From NCBI GenBank assembly GCA_023205875.1, contig CP060755.1, forward strand, positions 496,001 through 560,000: DNA of 64,000 bases, given 5' to 3'. The notes below the pieces were generated by a model that ran no database searches, was not told where the DNA came from, and saw only the letters and a program-made list of their open reading frames with translations. Each line of letters opens with the position of its first letter. Position 1 is the first letter of the stretch. Below, in pieces: positions 46,651 to 56,445 of the stretch. The DNA comes from Chloropicon primus. Taxonomy: Eukaryota > Chlorophyta > Chloropicophyceae > Chloropicales > Chloropicaceae. Position numbers and translations under genes: made by a program.

Positions 46651-48564
46651 CTAGTTGATAACTCCAGTGAAGGATGCGGAAAAGGACATCGATCCGCTGA
46701 AGGATGCGAAAGATGCTCTGGGGGTCGCACCTGACGAGAAAGAAGAACCCTTGTCATCGACCAGAGCGAACTCCTCCTCGTCCTCAGCAGGAACCTGTGC
46801 GCTCCAGAACTCCACCTCGTTCGCCTTCATCTGCTTGTAGTCCAACCCCTTCTTCCTGCAAAGGAGCTGGAAATCTACCGCAAGATCCGTCTGGTCATTG
46901 AGCGCGTTTGCGTCGACCTTGTCATCCACGATGGCAGACTTCACGATCCCGTAACGACCTTCGTACATTGCGTTCCTGGGCCTCCAATCGTGCTGCAAAA
47001 CCATAACGCTCTCATACTTCAGGCCCACTGTAGTGCCGCAACCCTTGCACTTCAAGTCCCTGAAATACATGGGGCCAACTGACAGGAAGTCTGCTTGCTT
47101 CTTGCCGACCTCAACGTTTTCCTTCTCGACTTGGGAGAGGTAAAAGGTTGATTCCTCCCCGTTACCAACGTCGTGCATGTGGTAAGGCTTGCAAACGACG
47201 TCCTTGGAGTTCCCCAGGACGGTGTCGCAGACAACCATATCATCTTTCTTCTTCTTCTTCCCCTGAAAGGTCATGGCCTTGCACCTCAGCTCGTGGCTGT
47301 CCAAAAACTTCCACTGCGCATCCTCCTTCTCCCTGTCGTACCACCTCAAGTAAGTCTCAGCAAAGTAATGCATCTGCGAGTACTCGCCCAAGAGCTGGTA
47401 CAAGTTGCCGAGGGTCTTCATGTCCTTGGCGTCCAGGGCATTGCAATCGATTGGAAAGGTTTTCTCCTTCACCCTCACCTCGGCGTTCAGGCTGATCTGG
47501 CTGGTGTCGATCTTGAAGCCAAGGTACAAGTTGCAGCCCTTGCAGTTCAGGTGCCTCACCACGAGCTCGTCGAAGAACTCGTCAAACTTCTCGTAGTCAA
47601 TCTGCTCGCCGAACATCTTCATGAAGTACCCGCCAAAGAGAATCAGAGCGTTTTGATCCAAGTCTCTCAGGAACAGGTGGTTCTTGCTCAGCTTTACTCC
47701 GCTCGGAAGCACTTTCGTGCAAACTAACCGGCCGTCGTGGCCCAAAATCTCCAGGTGCTTGTTGTACACCAGGTCTCCCTTCTTGCTAAGGAGAGGGCGG
47801 CCGCAGGACTTGCAAGCAGCCCAGTACTTGGAGACCAGCTTCCCAATGGCATTGAGCCTGCGGTTCACAACCATGAGGCGAGCCGCGTCCTTCATGTCAA
47901 GGGTTTTGAACAAGTGAAGAAGGACCTCCTCAGGAAAGTCTGACAGACTCGTGCTCTTGTCATTCTCCAGGAAGAAGCTCCCGTCTCTGCTTCCTATGGA
48001 ACCTCCGGATCCCCTTGACCCCTTTGATTCTGTGGACAGTCTCCTGGCTCTGGCCTTCAAGTTCCGCTGCATACCTTCCTGAAGCATTCCTTGCTCCGAG
48101 AGGGACAGCCTGTCGATGCTGTATCTGCAGTCCTCGATGTCCGACGGCTGTAGCTTGTTGACGGCGAGCTTCCGGTGGCTGCACACCCCTGAAAACAACT
48201 CGAGCAGAAGTTCGCTCACTTCCTCGCACCGGTCTGAGAAGTAGTGGTAATCGTATCCAGTGTAGCCGTCCACCACGTGTATGATGCTCTGCTTCGTCTC
48301 GGTGCACAGAGTGACCTTCTTTATCTTTGACAACCCCATCGCCCCCTTGCTGCAAGTGAGCTTCTCAAAGAACATGCCCTTATTGATATTGTACAAATTT
48401 CTATTCGTGAGCATCAACACCCTCTTCTGCTGAGCCCCCTTCCTATTTATCTTGATGACATGATCGCTGAAGACGACCTTCTCGCTCTTGTCTTCCAAGA
48501 TCTTGGTCACCTTATTGGCGATGTCCAAGTAGTCCAAGTTAGCGTCCCTGTGATGATACGACAT
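46651..48564 (-). CDS. Myosin-TH1-like, F-box and Yippee-like zinc protein
   Basis: Intronless, 637 aa from the ATG at 48564. Residues 1-130 resemble the lipid-binding TH1 tail domain of class I myosins (SEKVVFSDHVIKINRKGAQQ, KRVLMLTNRNLYNINKG, HVVDGYTGYDYHYFSDRCEE), but no motor domain is attached. An F-box follows at about 205-245 (LSDFPEEVLLHLFKTLDMKD). Three zinc-type pairs follow: CKSCGRPLLS (about 249), CKGCNLYLGFK (about 341) and CKGCGTTVGLKY (about 503), the last two like Yippee/Mis18/CULT folds. The C-terminal tail is Ser-rich. I infer a membrane-recruited ubiquitin-ligase adaptor; the combination is unusual. Confidence 0.65.
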   Translation of the reverse strand: MSYHHRDANLDYLDIANKVTKILEDKSEKVVFSDHVIKINRKGAQQKRVLMLTNRNLYNINKGMFFEKLTCSKGAMGLSKIKKVTLCTETKQSIIHVVDGYTGYDYHYFSDRCEEVSELLLELFSGVCSHRKLAVNKLQPSDIEDCRYSIDRLSLSEQGMLQEGMQRNLKARARRLSTESKGSRGSGGSIGSRDGSFFLENDKSTSLSDFPEEVLLHLFKTLDMKDAARLMVVNRRLNAIGKLVSKYWAACKSCGRPLLSKKGDLVYNKHLEILGHDGRLVCTKVLPSGVKLSKNHLFLRDLDQNALILFGGYFMKMFGEQIDYEKFDEFFDELVVRHLNCKGCNLYLGFKIDTSQISLNAEVRVKEKTFPIDCNALDAKDMKTLGNLYQLLGEYSQMHYFAETYLRWYDREKEDAQWKFLDSHELRCKAMTFQGKKKKKDDMVVCDTVLGNSKDVVCKPYHMHDVGNGEESTFYLSQVEKENVEVGKKQADFLSVGPMYFRDLKCKGCGTTVGLKYESVMVLQHDWRPRNAMYEGRYGIVKSAIVDDKVDANALNDQTDLAVDFQLLCRKKGLDYKQMKANEVEFWSAQVPAEDEEEFALVDDKGSSFSSGATPRASFASFSGSMSFSASFTGVIN

Positions 48565-49438
48565 CCTCCCCACCCAGCTCCTTCACCCACACCCCCTGGC
48601 CCTGGAGGAGACTCCTCCTCAGTCCCGTGTCCCTGGTGCCCCTTGGTCCAAATTGGCCCGTGACAAAGACAAAGAATCTCCCTCCCTCCTGTTCTCAAGG
48701 CCAAGGTCTCGAACACGAATTCGTTCGATCGTTCCTCCCCTCCTCGGTATTGCTCTTCTCTCCCTCTACCCTCGGCTCGGTCCTACCACTCACCCATCGT
48801 GCGTCCTCGTCCTGCTCGAGCTGCTCGAGCTCCCGTCTGTCGAAGAAAAGGGACGAAACGCGACGAAAAGAAGAGAAGAGAAGAGAAGGGACAGGACCAA
48901 AGGCTTATTCAAGTCCTTGGTCACGGACCAAAACCTTATTCAAGTCCTTGACACCAACGCCCATCGTTGTCGGCGATTGCTTGGCTTGCAATGCAGGAGC
49001 GTGGAGCGCGTTGCAATCGAACGAGGGAATCTTGAAGCTAAACCTGTCCTCTCTCGAGGAAAGAGCAAAGGGACTTCCCTTGCTTGAGCGCCCCTACGAC
49101 TGAAGTCACACCTCGAAGGCAACAGGAGAGCTCGGGAGGCTTCTGGGCTTCTTTCCCGGCGCTTGAACCCAACCCACAGTGTTGCGCCAGGGGGGGGCAA
49201 ATTTGAGACCAACAGACGCTTAAGCACGAGCCCGGAGCCCGGAGCTCGGTTCTGGGCCGCAACTCGCGCTGACGCAAGACAACGCACCATGGATGTCGTC
49301 GTCGTCCTCATCGTCATCGTCTTTGCCGTCTGATGAGTGTACAATATTGTACATTATTTTATAGACCCTGGCGGCGAGGGCGAAAGCGATCAGAGGGGAA
49401 GCGATCGCGATCGATCGATCGATCGCGCGCGGCAAAGG
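48565..49438. other. Divergent intergenic region, 874 bp
   Basis: Between the TH1/F-box gene and MIC60. It holds a 27-bp direct repeat with CTTATTCAAGTCCTTG at 48895-48921 and 48926-48952, and a CGATCG-rich tract at 49400-49430 next to the MIC60 ATG. A stretch near 49050-49075 (CTCGAGGAAAGAGC) is only a weak match to the recurrent element. No gene supported. Confidence 0.5.
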
Positions 49439-49762
49439 ATGTGGAGGCGTATCGCGAAGGTAGCGGAGGAGGTGTCTTTGGTCGAGGCCAGGAGAGGGAA
49501 AGCCTCCCCCGCGTCCACTCTCAAGGGGATCACCTCTTGCGCTTGTCGTGAAACACAACAAAACTTGAACCAAGGGGGTGGTCCGATCGTGCCTTCATGC
49601 AGAGGGTATTCCTCCGTCGGGGGACCGGAAGGGGTGAAGCCCAATCTGCTTCAGCACAAGCCGACCAAGGCGGAAAGAAAGCCCGTCGCGGAGGCCGCCT
49701 CCGTCCTGTCCGAGGCATCCACCGGGACAAACAGCAAGACCAAGGTGAGTTCTTCTCCCCCC

Positions 49763-49828
<66 letters not shown>

Positions 49829-52073
49829 CTCCATCCCTGTTGGCTGACACCGCGCGTTTGTTTTCGTTTCGTTTCGTTTCGTGCAGTGGCTGCTTCACCC
49901 GCAGCTTCCGGTGGACGTGCGCGCCGTGGGTGCGCTGGTGGCGGGTGCGAGCGGGTTCTACCTCTATAACCTGGACGGGGACACCGCCAAGCCAAAGGTG
50001 GAGGAGGAGCTTCAAGTGGAGAGGGGGTTCGAGGAGGACGACGTCGATGCATCGGTGACGATTCTGGACGAGAGATTGTCTCCTGAGGAAGAGGCGGAAG
50101 ATGTGACGGCGGAGCTTGCGGTGGCGCAGAACATGGAGGAGGAGGTCGAGGAGGTCGTGGCCTCGGAGGAGGAAGCCTCGGCGCCCGTCTCCGCAGTTGC
50201 GCCGGAGGAGGCGGGGGAGGGGGGCAATGTGCCGGAAGAGCAACCTGCTGCTGCTGTAGCCAGCGAAGAAGGCGAAGAGGTTGATCCAGACCAAGCCAAA
50301 CAGGCGGAGCTCGTGGCCAACTTGCTCCAAGACGTGCTCACGGGCAAAGTGGTGGAAGAGGTTCAAGATCAAACCTCCACGAGCGTCCAGGATGAAGCTT
50401 CCGAGGTGCAGAGAAGCGCAGGAGGTGAAGACGCTGTGGGCGAGGCCTCCAGCACGTCCGAGCCTGCTCCTCTCCATGTCGCCGACCTCGAAGCAAAGGA
50501 GGGTTCAGCGCCGTCGCCCGAGGATGTCGTCGAGGCCGCTGCGGAGCTGGCGATGAGCCACGAAGAGGCTTCGGAGGAAGTTGCTGGGGAAGAGGCCACG
50601 GAGCCTGTGGTGGAGGCCGCCGCGGAGCTGGCGATGAGCCACGAAGAGGCTTCGGAGGAGATTGTTGGGGAAGAGGGCACGGAGCCTGCGACAGAGCCGG
50701 TCACAATGGAGGAAGGGTCCTCCCCGGTGATTGACGATGTCGCTGTGGAAACAAGGGACGAGCAGACAGAGTGCACGGTCCTTTCCCAGGACGAGGTCGC
50801 CGTCGAAGAAGAAGTGCCACCACCGCCGCAGATCGGGGAAGATCCAAGGGAGATAGTGTGGAAAAAGATTGAGGCACAGAACCTCGTTTCTGATGCTGTG
50901 TCTAAAGGAGAAGATCCCGGGGAAAATTGGGAGCTTTATGGGGCAATGCATCGCCAGGCAGCTCACGATGCGGAAGTATTTAATTCCATGATCATGGAAA
51001 TCGTCAAGCAGTACGAGGTAAGCTTTTTTCTGAAACACCGGAAAGAGAAGAGGAGAAGGCCTATCGTACTCACCGCAGGTTACCTCAAGGGGAATGAACC
51101 TAGTGGCTCTTATTTGGCCGATATCCCTCTACGTGCGCCTTGATTGTGCAGGCAGGAATGTTCGTCATGTACTGTTTTGCTTGGCTAACGAGAAACATCT
51201 TTTGTTCGTACTTTGTTCTTATAGGAGGAGATCGATGACATAATCGGAGACTTGAGGCGCATGGAGTCCAACAAGGAAAAGCTGGAGAGCGATATCAGCC
51301 AGCTAGCCATCCAGCACAGGGAAGACCTGAGAGCTGAATACGTCAGGGGCGAGGTGAGAAGGCTGGAGTCTAACAAGAAACAGGCCGAGGAGTACTTGAG
51401 AACCACAGCGAAGGCGATGGTTAGGGAGAGGGAAATCATGCTGGGGCAACTAGACGAGGCGAGGATGAAGTTGAATTCTCTAAAGGTGGCCTTCAGCAAA
51501 CGAAGCGAGGAAGGAAAGCGCGGCAACGATTCCCATCAACTGGCACAAGCCGTGCTCTCGATCAAGCACAAGACAGGAGAGGGTCTCCCTTTTGCTGACG
51601 CACTTGAGGTTCTTGGGCCCCTGGCCAAAGACGACGAATTCATTGCGCTCGTCGTTGCTTCCATCCCCTCTCACGTAGCAGAGAAAGGGGCAATGTCGAG
51701 CACTCAGTTGCAGGAGTGGTTTTGGGAAGTGGAAAAAGATGCAGCCCGAGTGGCTCTTCTCCCGGCAGAGGGAGCTGGGTTCCTTTCCACAATGCTTTCC
51801 TACGCGGCTTCTTTTGCCAGGGTAAGAGAGGACAGCAGCGGGGAAGCTGACGCTGAAGGCGGCGTGGAGTCCGCACTGAGCGCCGCCAGGGCACTGATCA
51901 CGGACGGCAAATTCTACGAGAGCGCTGCTCTGCTGGAAAAGAGTTTTGGGAGCACCTCCGCAATGGCCATCTTTAGCGAGTGGGTGCAGGCTGCCCGGGA
52001 CAGAGCGAGGGTTGACCAGGCCGTCATGGTGCTTGAGGCATCTGCGGTGACAAAAGCAAAAAGTCTAAGCTAA
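49439..52073 (+). CDS. MIC60: MIC60/mitofilin, MICOS complex core
   Basis: Exons 49439-49744, 49887-51017 and 51225-52073, 761 aa; introns 142 and 207 bp. Inner mitochondrial membrane protein that shapes cristae junctions. Leader MWRRIAKVAEEVSLVEARRG is mitochondrial; a transmembrane helix lies just after the first intron (RAVGALVAGASGFYLYNL, about 112-130). An acidic low-complexity region with two 27-residue repeats (VEAAAELAMSHEEASEE) follows, then a coiled coil (EEIDDIIGDLRRMESNKEKL) and the mitofilin domain with LLPAEGAGFLSTMLSYAASF, LITDGKFYESAALLEKSFG and WVQAARDRARVDQAV. The first intron is nearly filled by a (TC)n run. The stop is 39 bp from that of AlaRS. Confidence 0.88.
49768..49824. 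repeat. (TC)n microsatellite in MIC60 intron 1
   Basis: About 28 dinucleotides, the longest such run in the window, followed by TTTCGTTTCG repeats up to the GTGCAG acceptor. Confidence 0.9.
50529..50690. repeat. 81-bp in-frame duplication in MIC60
   Basis: Two adjacent units (50529-50609 and 50610-50690) code VEAAAELAMSHEEASEE plus ten similar residues; only a few differences. Confidence 0.85.
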
Positions 52074-52112
52074 GGGTGGGTAATTCTAATCCTTTTAGTA
52101 GAATTCATGTAG

Positions 52113-55100
52113 TTATTGACTCAACTCCTTGAACTGCGTCTCTGCATATCGGACGGCTTCCTCGATCTTCGAAGGGTCAGTGCCACCGGCTTGTGCCAAG
52201 TTGGGCCTCCCCCCACCCTTTCCACCGCAAACCTCAGCGACAGAACTGACGAACTTTCCGGCGTGCATCTTCCTCTCCAACAAATCAGCACCGAATGCTG
52301 CCACCAAAGAGACTTTCTTGTCCGACACCTTTGTCACCAGAACGACAGCCGCGTCCTCACCCAAGCTGCTTTGAAGCTGCTGGGCAGCAGCAGAGAGGAC
52401 CTTTGAATCCATGTCATCAATGGATTCAAAAACAGCTTTGAAGCCGTTGATGCTCACTACTTTCCCTGCGAGCGCAGCCGTTTTGGCCACCGCGAGCTCT
52501 TCCTTCAACTTGGACACCATTCCCTGAGAGGCCTTGAGGTCATTCATCAGGGTTGATATCCTGGGCACAATCTCTTCCCTCTTTATCTTCAACTGGGAAG
52601 ACAAGCTCTTGACGATGTCATCGGCTGCCCCCAAGTAGTCGATGACCTGATCCCCCGCGACCGCCTCAATTCTTCGGATGCCCGACGCAATGCCTGATTC
52701 TGAAACAACTTTCAAGCCCCTGATCTCCTGCGTCCTCTCTACATGTGTCCCACCACACAATTCCATCGAAACACTTTCGCCCTGCTCCGACATGACGCTG
52801 ACGACCCTAACGACATCCCCATACTTCTCCCCGAACATGGCAGTGGCACCTTTGGCCTTTGCTTCCGCAATTGGCATCTCGTCAACCACAGTCTCGTTAT
52901 TTCCTGCGACCCAACTGTTCACGAGGCGCTCCACTTCCTTGATTTGGGCGCCCGTCATCGCCTCGGGGTAATTGAAGTCGAATCGCAGGGTGTCTGGCTT
53001 CACGATGGACCCAGCCTGGCAAACGTCATCGCCCAGAACACTCTTCAGGGCAGTCTGAAGCAGGTGAGTGGAGGTGTGGTGGATCTTGCAGCCGTCCCTA
53101 AATTTTTTGTCCACTTGAGCTGACACCCTGTCGCCAACAGCCAGGGAGCCTTCCTCGACTATGCCCTCATGGAGGTACAGCAAGCCACCTGCCACTTTCT
53201 GGACATCCACGACATTCACCTTGCAGTTATCGGAGACGAGAACGCCCCTGTCTCCGACCTGCCCTCCCGACTCGGCGTAAAAAGGCGTTCTGTCGAGCAC
53301 AAGCTTGATCTTTTCCCCTTCCTGCGAGCTGCTGACCTGCTCCTTGTCCTTGATGACGGACAAGACCTCGCTCTCCGCGTCCAGGTCAGTGTATCCGCAG
53401 AACTCGGTGGAGGGCAGAGTCTTCGCGAGCGTGCCCTCGTAGTCATTGAGGGTCATGTCAACGGCCTCGTGCGCCGATCTCGACAGCGTGCGAGCGTCCT
53501 CCATAGCCCTCTCAAAGCCTTCCAGATCAACATCGATTCCCTTCTCAGCAGCGAGCTCCTGGGTGATCTCCAGGGGGAATCCATACGTATCATACAGCAT
53601 GAAGGCGTCCGCACCCTTGAGGGATTTTGATTTATCCGTCGAGGCCTTTTCCAACAGATCACTCAAGATCGCTTCCCCTCTGTCCAGGGTCTTCACGAAC
53701 CTCTCCTCTTCGCGTGCTATTTCGCTAAGAATGCGCTGGCTGTTCTTCGCGACTTCGGGGTCACAGTCGTTCGACATCCCCACCGCGATTTCAGCGATTT
53801 CGGGGGTGAAGAGCTTTCCCTTTTCGGCGCCAAGCAGCCTCCCCTTCAAGACGACTCTTCGCAGAAGCCTCCTCACGATGTATCCCCTGCCAATGTTACT
53901 CGGGGTCACCCCGTCCGAGATGAGGTAGACCACCGCCCTCGTGTGGTCCCCAATCACTTTGCATGCCTGCTTCATTCTTTCGTCCAGCTTATGGTACTCG
54001 ACGCCCGCCGAGGCGCAAGCCTTCTCCATGAGCGGGTAGATCAAATCGGTCTCGTAATTGTTTGGCTTTCCTTGCAAAATCTGGGCCATCCTTTCCAAGC
54101 CCATCCCAGTGTCCACGCACTTCACCTTCAAGGGCTCCAGCTCCTTGTCCGGCGTTCTGTTGTACTGCATGAAGACCAGGTTGTAAAACTCGATAAACCT
54201 GTCGTCGTCCTCGAGGTCTGCGCCTTCTGCTCCCAGCTCGGGGGAAAAGTCGTAGTAGAGCTCAGTGCACGGTCCGCACGGCCCGGTTGGGCCAGACGAC
54301 CAGAAATTGTCCTTCTCACCAAGCCTCACGATCCTCTCCTTTGGGATTCCGATGCTCTTCTCCCATATCTCGTAGCTCTCGTCATCGTCCTTGTAGACGC
54401 TGATCCAGATCCTCTCCGGGTTGAGCGGGAAGACTTTCGTGCACAGCTCCCAGGCGTGCCTGATGGCGCCCTCCTTGAAGTAGTCTCCAAAAGAAAAGTT
54501 TCCCAACATCTCAAAGAACGTGTGGTGCCGCGCCGTCACCCCGACGTTCTCTATGTCGTTCGTTCTCACGCACTTCTGAGTGGTCGTGCAGCAGTCGTAC
54601 TTCTTCTTCTCCTGGCCAAGGAAGATGGGCTTGAACTGAAGCATGCCTGCAATCGTCAGCAGGACCGTGGGGTCGTCAGGAACGAGGGACGAGCTCGGGA
54701 GATGCTTGTGGCCGCGCGAGACGTAAAAGTCTATGAACCGCTTCCGTATCTCGGACCCACCGAGGACACCCGCAGCTGTCCCATCAGTCTCTTGCGAGCT
54801 TCCCGCTGCCGCGGTCTTCACCTCCGTCGAGGGCGAGGACCCGCAGCCCACCACCCTCGCCGACCCGCAGCCGGCCAAGCTTCTCCTCAGTCCACTCCCT
54901 CCGGTGCCTTCGCCCTTCCACCGGGCCGCCTCCGCCCGATGCGCCGTCCCTACGAAAGCTCTCGAGCTCCACGCCGTTCCACACGACGCAAAACTTTGCT
55001 GACTCAACCCAGTGGCCTTCATCTTCGCCATCATCAGGGCACTCCTCTTGGAAGAAGCACCGCAGCTCGAGGTGGTTCTCAAAGGCGAGTACGACGGCGA

Positions 55101-55274
55101 GTACGAATACGACGCCGGCACCTGCACGGCGGGGACCAGGCAAGATGAGGAGGGCGCGGAGGTCGTTGACCACCTCACCGGCGTCGCTCTCACCCCCAGC
55201 ACCACGCCCTTGTTCCCCTTGCTCAGCAGAGAGCACGCGCTCCTCTTCGTCATCGCTTTCAGTTTGTCCGCCAT
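52113..55274 (-). CDS. AARS: Alanyl-tRNA synthetase with organelle-targeting leader
   Basis: Intronless, 1053 aa. Charges tRNA-Ala. The catalytic part starts near residue 170: EIRKRFIDFYVSRGHKHLPS, PTVLLTIAGMLQFKPIFLG, TTTQKCVRTNDIENVG, RHHTFFEMLGNFSFGDYFKE and TGPCGPCTELYYD. The editing domain has HHTSTHLLQTAL (HxxxH) and MELCGGTHV; the C-Ala end has GGKGGGRPNLAQAGG. The first 165 residues are Ser/Ala/Arg-rich and low in acids (SACSLLSKGNKGVVLGVRAT), long for a plastid or mitochondrial leader; internal Met residues at 8, 80, 81 and 84 might allow dual targeting. Bacterial-like, so an organellar or dual enzyme. Confidence 0.92.
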   Translation of the reverse strand: MADKLKAMTKRSACSLLSKGNKGVVLGVRATPVRWSTTSAPSSSCLVPAVQVPASYSYSPSYSPLRTTSSCGASSKRSALMMAKMKATGLSQQSFASCGTAWSSRAFVGTAHRAEAARWKGEGTGGSGLRRSLAGCGSARVVGCGSSPSTEVKTAAAGSSQETDGTAAGVLGGSEIRKRFIDFYVSRGHKHLPSSSLVPDDPTVLLTIAGMLQFKPIFLGQEKKKYDCCTTTQKCVRTNDIENVGVTARHHTFFEMLGNFSFGDYFKEGAIRHAWELCTKVFPLNPERIWISVYKDDDESYEIWEKSIGIPKERIVRLGEKDNFWSSGPTGPCGPCTELYYDFSPELGAEGADLEDDDRFIEFYNLVFMQYNRTPDKELEPLKVKCVDTGMGLERMAQILQGKPNNYETDLIYPLMEKACASAGVEYHKLDERMKQACKVIGDHTRAVVYLISDGVTPSNIGRGYIVRRLLRRVVLKGRLLGAEKGKLFTPEIAEIAVGMSNDCDPEVAKNSQRILSEIAREEERFVKTLDRGEAILSDLLEKASTDKSKSLKGADAFMLYDTYGFPLEITQELAAEKGIDVDLEGFERAMEDARTLSRSAHEAVDMTLNDYEGTLAKTLPSTEFCGYTDLDAESEVLSVIKDKEQVSSSQEGEKIKLVLDRTPFYAESGGQVGDRGVLVSDNCKVNVVDVQKVAGGLLYLHEGIVEEGSLAVGDRVSAQVDKKFRDGCKIHHTSTHLLQTALKSVLGDDVCQAGSIVKPDTLRFDFNYPEAMTGAQIKEVERLVNSWVAGNNETVVDEMPIAEAKAKGATAMFGEKYGDVVRVVSVMSEQGESVSMELCGGTHVERTQEIRGLKVVSESGIASGIRRIEAVAGDQVIDYLGAADDIVKSLSSQLKIKREEIVPRISTLMNDLKASQGMVSKLKEELAVAKTAALAGKVVSINGFKAVFESIDDMDSKVLSAAAQQLQSSLGEDAAVVLVTKVSDKKVSLVAAFGADLLERKMHAGKFVSSVAEVCGGKGGGRPNLAQAGGTDPSKIEEAVRYAETQFKELSQ

Positions 55275-55286
55275 CTCCTCACCAGA

Positions 55287-55343
55287 GCGTCGTTTCTTTC
55301 AAGCGACGGCTCGTTCGAAAGAGCAAGAGACGAAGATTCCGCC
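55287..55343 (-). promoter_or_regulatory. Recurrent promoter element, copy 14 (long form)
   Basis: Plus strand: GCGTCGTTTCTTTCAAGCGA, GCTCGTTCGAAAGAGC (55309-55324, one mismatch from a perfect palindrome), AAGAGACG and ATTCCGCC. It begins only 13 bp from the AlaRS ATG, so it is part of, or abuts, the transcription start. Confidence 0.75.
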
Positions 55344-55542
55344 TGTACCCTCAACTCTCCCTCCCTCCCTCCCGCCCGCCCGCTCCTTCCCTTCAAAGCC
55401 GCAAGGTCCTCACCCAACCTCGTTCTGAGGCTCCTGTTGCTCCACACGTTATCCAAACAGAGGCGGACGCGAAAGACGGTGGAGTCGATCGAGAGAGGGG
55501 AGGAGGGGTCGGGAAAGGGGAGGGGGAAGGTACCAGGGCGAA

Positions 55543-55568
55543 GCTGCGTCTCAAGGGCTTTCCATCGG
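55543..55568 (+). promoter_or_regulatory. Recurrent promoter element, copy 15 (short form)
   Basis: GCTGCGTCTCAAGGGC then TTTCCATCGG, in the 517-bp AlaRS/MOCS2A divergent region; opposite orientation to copy 14. Confidence 0.65.
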
Positions 55569-55741
55569 CGTGTCACTCGCCCGGTTTGGTCACGAGACTT
55601 GTTGTCCACCCCTCTTGGACCCCACTTGTTGTGAAAGGAGTCCAGTCCTCTCTTCTCGAGAGCAAAGGAGAGAGGGGTTCACGGGGCGCAGGAGGGGGCT
55701 GGGCGGCGGGAGACCGGGTGTGGGAGCTCCCTTTGGCTGTG

Positions 55742-55757
55742 GTCTCTCGGTATTTCG
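55742..55757 (+). promoter_or_regulatory. Variant element GGTCTCTCGGTATTTCGG
   Basis: Shared with 20906-20921; 35 bp upstream of the MOCS2A ATG. Confidence 0.35.
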
Positions 55758-55791
55758 GATCAGGCAAGGGTGCACTGGTCGATGGCACGGC

Positions 55792-56194
55792 ATGGTGGAG
55801 GAGGTTGAGGTCAAGGTCGTTTATTTCGCAAGCGCCAGGGAGGCGGTTGGGAGCGAAGGGGAGGCAGTTCGGTTGGAAGCGGAAGGGCACGGGGAGGACG
55901 GGGAGCCGTACGTCACGACCGATGTCCTCGTGAAGGTCCTGGTAAGTGCACATTGTTATTGTGTGTCTGTCTGTCTGCGTGTTGTGTGTGTGTCTGTATG
56001 TGTCTGTGTGTTTGGCTGGGCTGACCGCGCGTGGACTTTTTCGACAACAACAGCTTGAGCGCCACCCGAAGCTGCGAGCCATCTTCAACACTATCGTTCT
56101 GGCGGTGAACATGGATTACGCGGACAAGGGCCAAAGCGTGAGGCTGAAGGGGAGGGACGAAGTGGCGCTCATTCCGCCGATAGGGGGAGGTTGA
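55792..56194 (+). CDS. MOCS2A: Molybdopterin synthase sulfur-carrier subunit (MoaD/MOCS2A)
   Basis: Exons 55792-55941 and 56054-56194, 96 aa; 112-bp intron (GTAAGTG...CAACAG) containing TG/TC runs. A ubiquitin-like protein whose C-terminal Gly is thiocarboxylated and gives sulfur to precursor Z in molybdenum cofactor synthesis. Start VEEVEVKVVYFASAREAVGS is the usual beta-grasp opening; ERHPKLRAIFNTIVLAVNMD and DEVALIPPIGGG close it with the required terminal GG. Length fits the family. Confidence 0.9.
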
Positions 56195-56445
56195 GACCTG
56201 GGCCAGGGGTAAACCTAACGAAGCCTTTTATTATAGTAGATGTTATGAAGCTATCCAATTTACGTGTTGTGTTCCCTTATATTCTTTGTCTTTTCGAAAG
56301 GTCACGGTGTCCTGTACGGGGTTTCACATGGGCTCGGCAGAACCACCAAGTGAGCGCTCGACGTGATATGCGCAGTACTGCCCCGCTCAGCTGGGGGTTT
56401 TGTTGGCGCTCCACTGTTAGCGTGTGTCGGAAAGACGTCGTCGAG

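Noticed and set aside
49050-49075. Possible further copy of the recurrent promoter element near MIC60
   Set aside because: Only CTCGAGGAAAGAGC matches; the GTCTC and GGAAACG blocks are missing.
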